Source of the DNA: Patiria miniata | Lineage: Eukaryota > Echinodermata > Asteroidea > Valvatida > Asterinidae | NCBI RefSeq assembly: GCF_015706575.1 | Contig: NW_024037047.1 | Location: 5,832,632-5,896,631, forward strand | Reading direction: 5' to 3' | DNA length: 64,000 nt | Shown: piece by piece, positions 58,890-64,000 of the stretch | How positions within the stretch are numbered: the stretch's first letter is position 1 | Layout: each line of letters begins with the position of its first letter | Notes under the pieces: generated by a model | What the model saw: only the letters and a program-made list of their open reading frames with translations | Told to the model about the DNA's origin: nothing | The model's database searches: none | Translations under genes and position numbers: made by a program

Positions 58890-58893
58890 TTAA

Positions 58894-59825
58894 CTAATTC
58901 TTGAAAAGGGTGGTGCCACACCTGTGTTTTTTTTCTTGTACGGCCCATCCTGTACCTTTAGGAAGGTGTTAACTCAATATTTGTCAGTTGAATAATTAGG
59001 CAGCGATTCTGTATGAGAACTGTTTCTCATAACATTTTTTTTTATTGAAATTGTGGTTTGGGGTTTACTGGACATATACGGTAAGTGCAGAGTTAAAAAG
59101 CTGAAAGAATTTATTGGCGTGACGAGGCGTTATTTTTACTCGTACAGTGCTCCATTCATAGCTGTTCAAACAACAGGAACACAAAGGTCACATCAACCTT
59201 GTTGCCAAAGGTCATGACGCAATGCTGGGCGGTATTAAAAGGGAACTTCCCCTGTAAGGGGAATCCTCAGTATTTCGTTGCCTAATTTCCCCGTGTTACC
59301 ATTGTCCGCTCCAGGGATAAACGTCGACCGTTCAATACCAACATTTTTTCGGCATGATGTAAACTTCCATTCGGAATAATCAACAACAAAAAAAGGCCTT
59401 TGTGTGTTCTCTCATATTGGCCACTCCAAGTTTCTTTTTGCGGGTCCTCTGAGAACAATATTTCGCTGATGTCATTGCTATTTTGCTACGTAAAAATGAC
59501 CTTTTGCAAAAGGGAAAAAAAGTTTGTCAGTTTCCTTTCTTGTTTGAACATGATTTACTGCTTGTTTAGAAGACATAATTTTCGTTGGTTTTACATGTTC
59601 ATTGACATAATTTTAACCGACAACAGCGAGTTCTAAGCAATGCCTCCTGCAATGTATCTACGATCAACCCAAAAACATCTACCCAAAAAAATCCAAAATG
59701 TTTGTTTTGTATTCTTTTTCCTCTCACACAAAAAATGTTAAATATAATTTTCTAATTTTCTAATTTTCTATATAATTATATTTCTAATGTTAAATATAAT
59801 TTTCTAAATTCATCAGCTTTATTTT
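58894..59825. other. gene-free intergenic DNA
   Basis: AT-rich, no gene recognised. A TTTTCTAATT/TATATAATT simple repeat lies at 59749-59810. Confidence 0.35.
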
Positions 59826-59828
59826 ATG

Positions 59829-60225
59829 ACAAGAATCATTCAACTCACTTGTGTACTTTTCAATTTACGGAGTTTTAAACACAACCACCGCTTTAAAGTT
59901 CTGTCCACGGATCACAAAAAAAGGTGTGCGTTCTTTCAGCAAAACGAAAACAATTCGCACACATCCGTAGGCTATGTGGTTTGTGTTCATTTTGCTGAAA
60001 GAACACTGGACTTTTTTGTGATCCGTGGACAGAACCTTAAAACGGTGGTTGTGTTTAAAATTCCGTAACTTGAAAAGTACATGACTGATTTGAATGATTC
60101 TCGTACTAAAAGAAAGCTTATGAATTAGGCTTTTATATCCTAGAATTTGAAAGTGCTACATGCAGAACTGCACTAAACAATTGTCCCGATTTTTTTTTTT
60201 TTTTTAACTCACCCTGTATTTCAGC
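59829..60225. repeat. fold-back repeat with long arms
   Basis: The left arm (AAGAATCATTCAA, TGTGTACTTTTCAA, CGCTTTAAAGTTCTGTCC, GTTCTTTCAGCAAAACG) is repeated inverted at 59985-60105, giving arms of about 125 bp around a 30-bp centre. The right part (AGTGCTACATGCAGAACTGC and a T run ending ACTCACCCTGTA) matches 45316-45440 inverted. Confidence 0.8.
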
Positions 60226-60677
60226 ACAATACAATACCAGCATTTACCCGGAAGTTCGCTATTCAAAGCTCAACGAGCAATTCCACCAAACGGCTTTCGA
60301 AAGTGGAACATTCTGAAAACTGCAGAACTACAAGCGTCACAACCTCATTTGGTGGTATCAAATTAAAGGGAAAACAAAACCTTCCATTGGAGTAATGATT
60401 CAAATTTGGTTTTGCTTATATCACCGACTATGTATAGCCTATTATAAATTTTGTCAACAAAACTTTTGAGACCTAATGATTGATTTGATGTAGTCATTTT
60501 AGCACCTTGCTCAAGTTTTACATTCAAAGTGCAAGTTGTATTGTTATTGTGAGTTTTTGTTTTAAGACGGAGGGAAAGGTTCATATTGCCTAAAGAATGT
60601 TTTGTTTTATTAGTTTTGAATTATTAGTTTTGTTATATAATGTACGTTTAAACTTGTACCAAAGATATACGCACTCT

Positions 60678-60734
60678 CCTGAAGACGGTCAGAGCATACT
60701 GACCGAGTTTATACCTCTAGTTCTTTTCAGAACC
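60678..60734 (+). repeat. retroelement-type RNA hairpin motif, copy 2
   Basis: CTCCTGAAGAC, hairpin GGTCAG-AGCATA-CTGACC, then a degenerate GAGTTTATACC in place of GAAACGTCGAG, then GTTCTTTTCAGAACCA. Same order as 5461-5534. The downstream box has decayed. Confidence 0.45.
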
Positions 60735-60743
60735 ATTCTCTTA

Positions 60744-61112
60744 GGCCAAAAAAGTCTCCGGTTTCTGGTATGCAGCTTGCCCAAAAAGTGGTGCGGCGAC
60801 GAGGCTTTTTTTTTTTTACCTGTCTTTTTTGCTTCAAATGTCGGCTGATGACTGCAAATGGTGCCCGGCTAAACTTAGTGCAAATATATGGGAATCCAGA
60901 CTGAGAGGCCACATAAAGCTTATTCTCGATCATAACCCCATCTAAAAACACGTTAAAATTGTGCAGCAGCAGGATTCCAGTCAAACCAGTGATTTTGGCG
61001 GTTTTGAGACATCATCTTTCATTGGAAAAAAAACAACTTTTTCATTTTGCTGACGCGCATGGCTACGGCGACGCGCGCGCATACCAGAAACCGGAGACCT
61101 TTTTGGGGGGCC
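60744..61112. mobile_element. Harbinger-like MITE, copy C
   Basis: 369 bp, flanked by TTA (60741-60743 and 61113-61115), inverted relative to copy A with matching interior (GATTTTGGCGGTTTTGAGAC, CATAACCCCATCTAAAAAC). The CpG-rich GCGACGCGCGCGC block is now next to the right end. Confidence 0.85.
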
Positions 61113-61115
61113 TTA

Positions 61116-62932
61116 GTTGAGAAATTATTCGCACATGGTGTTTCCGCAAACCTTTCATTATTTACAAAGATACGCCGACAAATCGAACTGTGTGGTACTG
61201 TAGGCCTAAGATGATCTGCCGAAGTATATCCCTCTATAGAGATTTTCTGATTGACTGAAAGCCGTGCGCAGTGTACACTTTCAAATGGAAGTACATTATC
61301 ATGTCCTCTTTTTGTAAAGTGAGATAGCGATGGAAAAAAAACAAAAACTTTTTTCCATTAATTAATGAACAGAAGTTTATTTTTGTTAGGATTTGTTGTA
61401 ATGGGGTCACTAAATTTCAAGGGATATTTTGTGAGAAACATTAAAAAACCGCTTAGAATCCATAGAACAAAAACATCGAGTTGACGGAAGACCCTCTTTA
61501 AACGTAACGTCAGTTACGATGGAATTACCCCAAACCAAAACTGCGAGAACAATCATTATTACTGCATGCGTATACTATATTGAACACAATTTTAGGCTAT
61601 TTGGGGAACCAGAACTTTCCAGAACTTGATTTTAATTAGAGGAACTTGTTGGGTAAGTTTGTGAGTTTTTTCGGTGTGTGTGACTGTGTGGGGGGATGGT
61701 GATTGGGGGGCTGCCTCCGCTTTATTTAATTTGAACTGTCAAAGTGTCAATAAAATATGTTTGGTCAATACTAGTCCCCCTCGAAAAAGAAAAAAAAATA
61801 CATTACCCTGATATACATTTGCGAGTTTCCTCTGTTAAAGTTTAAAGAACGTCTAAAAAGAATCACAATTTTCAATCACATCCCAACACATCCCAAATGG
61901 AAAAAACAAAAATGTGGCCCTGAAATCCTTGCTCACTGGTGCACTTAATAGTGACCTTTGACCACTGAAAGATACTGATACTCGATCAATATTGAAATAA
62001 CTGATAAAATGATTAAATCCTCCGTACAAGCTTAAGACTCATTTTCTTCTTTTTTTTATTTAGGGTGTCAATTTTTTGAAAATTTTGCCCATCGTAAATA
62101 TAAACTGGTTTTGCTCCGCTTTTTTCTTAAGCTGCGATTGCAAAACTAATTTTGGAAGCGAAAGTAAACCGTGCGGAACGTAAACAGGAAGTTCTATTGT
62201 GACACGGTTTTTGTGAGCCGCCGAGGTGCGCTATGCAACGCTGTAGTGTTTGGGGAAATCCCTGACTATAACAAAATGACTGCTTTTTCTAAAAATAGGA
62301 CAAGTCTCATCACAAACGTTTGCAATTTGTTTATAAGAGGTTTACAACTCGCAAACTCAACATTCGAGAAGATTCAAGCAGGTTCACACGGATATCTCTG
62401 TAAGTTCTTTTTGTATTTATGTCAGGCCTTATGTCATGTTCAAATCTCTAAGACAGTGATTGCCAAAGAGAAAAATCATGCAGGTACCTGGTCAAGACAA
62501 CTCTAATTGATTGAAATGAACACTGTGTTGAAACCAGAGTTAAAACTCGTTGCGTTTTTATTTAGTAAAGTGTTGAACCTTCAGTTTGAATGAGAGCATT
62601 TTCACTCGAGTATAGAATAACTTTTCACTCTTTAGAGAGTAGGCCTATAGTAGCTATCCATGGCATGTACTTTTGACGTTAAGAGTGCATTCTCTACAGC
62701 TGAATCACTTTAGAACGCATACTATATAGAGCTTTCTGAATATCCAAGCGAAAACGCTATTCTGCGTTATTATCAGGCCCAGTAAAAAAAAAGTTATCAA
62801 CATTAGCAAAGTACGTGCTACAACTAGAGAATGAGTGCCAATCTATCACGTGAGTATACCAATTTTTTTGTATCCCTTGTCTAATTTTTTTTCGGTAGGT
62901 AAAAAACTTCGACTCTCAAAGAACAGTTAACG
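61116..62932. other. gene-free DNA upstream of the 62.9-kb gene
   Basis: AT-rich. An open frame of 111 codons at 62171-62506 has no recognisable domain and I do not call it. The segment next to 62930 should include the promoter and 5' leader of the secreted-protein gene. Confidence 0.35.
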
Positions 62933-63267
62933 ATGACTGATCGCAAGCGCTATCTCTCCTTTCTCCATGTTCTCCTGATCTGGCTGATAGTTGTGACTCT
63001 CATGCCGGAAGCTTCACTCGGTCTGCCCTTGAAGAACGAGCACATGACCAAACGAAGTCTAGACAATCTCATACACAATAGCGGAGCAGACCAGCTTGCA
63101 ATCTCAACGCGCCCTGATCCAGACCCTCCCACCACGAGTTTACTGGCTGTCACGGACACGGAGCCTCAATGCCTGCTTCATCACGAGTACGCAGAGATTC
63201 TCCACAGAGGGCACGATGACAGTGACCCCCTAGTTAGATCGTTCATCAACCGGCACGGTGAAATCAG
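62933..63267 (+). CDS. secreted protein, first coding exon (partial gene)
   Basis: I do not recognise the family. The ATG at 62933 opens a frame with a charged N-terminus (MTDRKRYLSF), a hydrophobic core (LHVLLIWLIVVTLM) and a likely signal cleavage after EASLG. A KR pair at about residue 40 could be a prohormone cleavage site. Later segments are DPDPPTTSLLAV and a cysteine-bearing CLLHHEYAEILHRGHDDSD, then VRSFINRHGEI. GC content and codon use change sharply after about 63267, where AATCAG|GTTCGT is a possible donor; CACG|GTGAAA eight bases earlier is the alternative. The remaining exons lie beyond the window or were missed. Candidates are a neuropeptide precursor or secreted ligand. Confidence 0.65.
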
Positions 63268-63269
63268 GT

Positions 63270-64000
63270 TCGTAAAAAAACCCGAAATTTATGTTTTGAT
63301 TAATAAATGTTTGTACTTCAAAAGTTCGAATGTGATTTGTGCTCCGTTTTTTGTCCTTCTGACTTGCAAGTTATTTCAAAGGCTCAAGAGAAAAAAATCG
63401 CACTACTCCATGAGGTGACATTCGAAGATTTCGAACCCATTATGTGATTCGCATCATGTAGAACCGTGATCGATGTTATCCCGATTTCTATCCGAGGAAA
63501 AATTCCGAGGAAAAATAAAGTTAGGAGTCGAAAACTGCTATCTCTTCCGCGCCCTCATTCCCTCAGTGAACAATACTAGCATGCATGTTTGACTGAAGTT
63601 CTTTAAGACAAGATAATATGTAAGTCAAGGTCAAAGATAAATAAGGAACAGGACAGCTCTTTGCAATATAGGGTGAGTAAAAAAAAGCGGAACCCACCAC
63701 CCCTCCCCCCCCAAAAATATATTTAATATTTAAAAAAATGTGTAGCATCAAACATAATAATGACTGGAAAGCCAATTTCATAAGCTACTTTTAGATGAAA
63801 AAATACTGAAGTTGCTCAATCCGTTCAAAGAATATCCCCATTTAAACATAATGACCCTAAAACCCATTTTGTCCAAAATGCGATTTCAAGGATCGTCGTC
63901 ACAGTTGTCTTCAAACATCCCCAGCCTCAGTTTAAAAGTTAAAAATGTGCAACACATTCCTTTTGAAGGCCATCTTGTAAAAAAAGTAGCTTATGAAATT
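63270..64000. other. intronic or intergenic DNA at the window edge
   Basis: Probably intron 1 of the secreted-protein gene. It contains AGGGTGAGTAAAAAAAAGCG near 63670, an end shared with the repeat at 45316, and C/A tracts near 63704. No further exon recognised. Confidence 0.35.

Noticed and set aside
62171..62506. 111-codon open frame as a gene
   Set aside because: No signal, domain or splice pattern, and composition like the surrounding AT-rich DNA.

Overview
This window looks like genomic DNA from a marine invertebrate deuterostome. An echinoderm, perhaps a sea star, is my best guess, and a hemichordate is possible. The grounds are split genes with GT-AG introns, two recognisable animal genes, an AT-rich background studded with the palindromes TACATGTAC and ACCGGTAC, tRNA-derived SINEs with CR1/L2-like tails, and many small DNA-transposon relics. 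The species call is inference only; no ribosomal, mitochondrial or other diagnostic sequence is present.

Layout. 1-24 kb holds no protein gene I can support. It is dense in non-autonomous mobile elements and in tandem and fold-back repeats. Four copies of a 300-361 bp element built from a 16-bp unit in both orientations lie here, each with an exact 8-bp target-site duplication. There are also TTAA-flanked MITEs, a Harbinger-like MITE, a TA-flanked MITE, an hAT-like MITE, a roughly 105-bp minisatellite and two SINEs. 25-30.5 kb is AT-rich, nearly repeat-free and without recognisable genes; its only GC-rich spot carries an inverted-repeat hairpin. 30.5-35.2 kb holds a fold-back element, a decayed LINE on the minus strand and, abutting it, a decayed BEL/Pao pol fragment on the plus strand.

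36.0-43.5 kb is a CYP20A1-type cytochrome P450 gene on the minus strand, reconstructed here as ten exons. It looks compromised. A TGA replaces the conserved arginine codon of the PERF motif, and one exon of about 76 nt (length 1 mod 3) cannot be found in the intron between exons 5 and 6, where a TTAA MITE now sits. Next comes a frameshifted rhodopsin-family GPCR pseudogene (46.8-47.4 kb, minus). A complete five-exon GOLT1 (Got1) gene follows on the plus strand (48.16-54.73 kb, 138 residues), its introns hosting several MITEs. At 62.9 kb on the plus strand the first coding exon of an unrecognised secreted protein begins; the rest of that gene probably lies beyond the window.

The genes do not form a pathway. 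GOLT1 acts in ER-Golgi transport, CYP20 is an orphan P450, and the secreted protein is unassigned. The main biological interest is the collection of short inverted-repeat elements with readable target-site duplications, and the state of the CYP20 gene.
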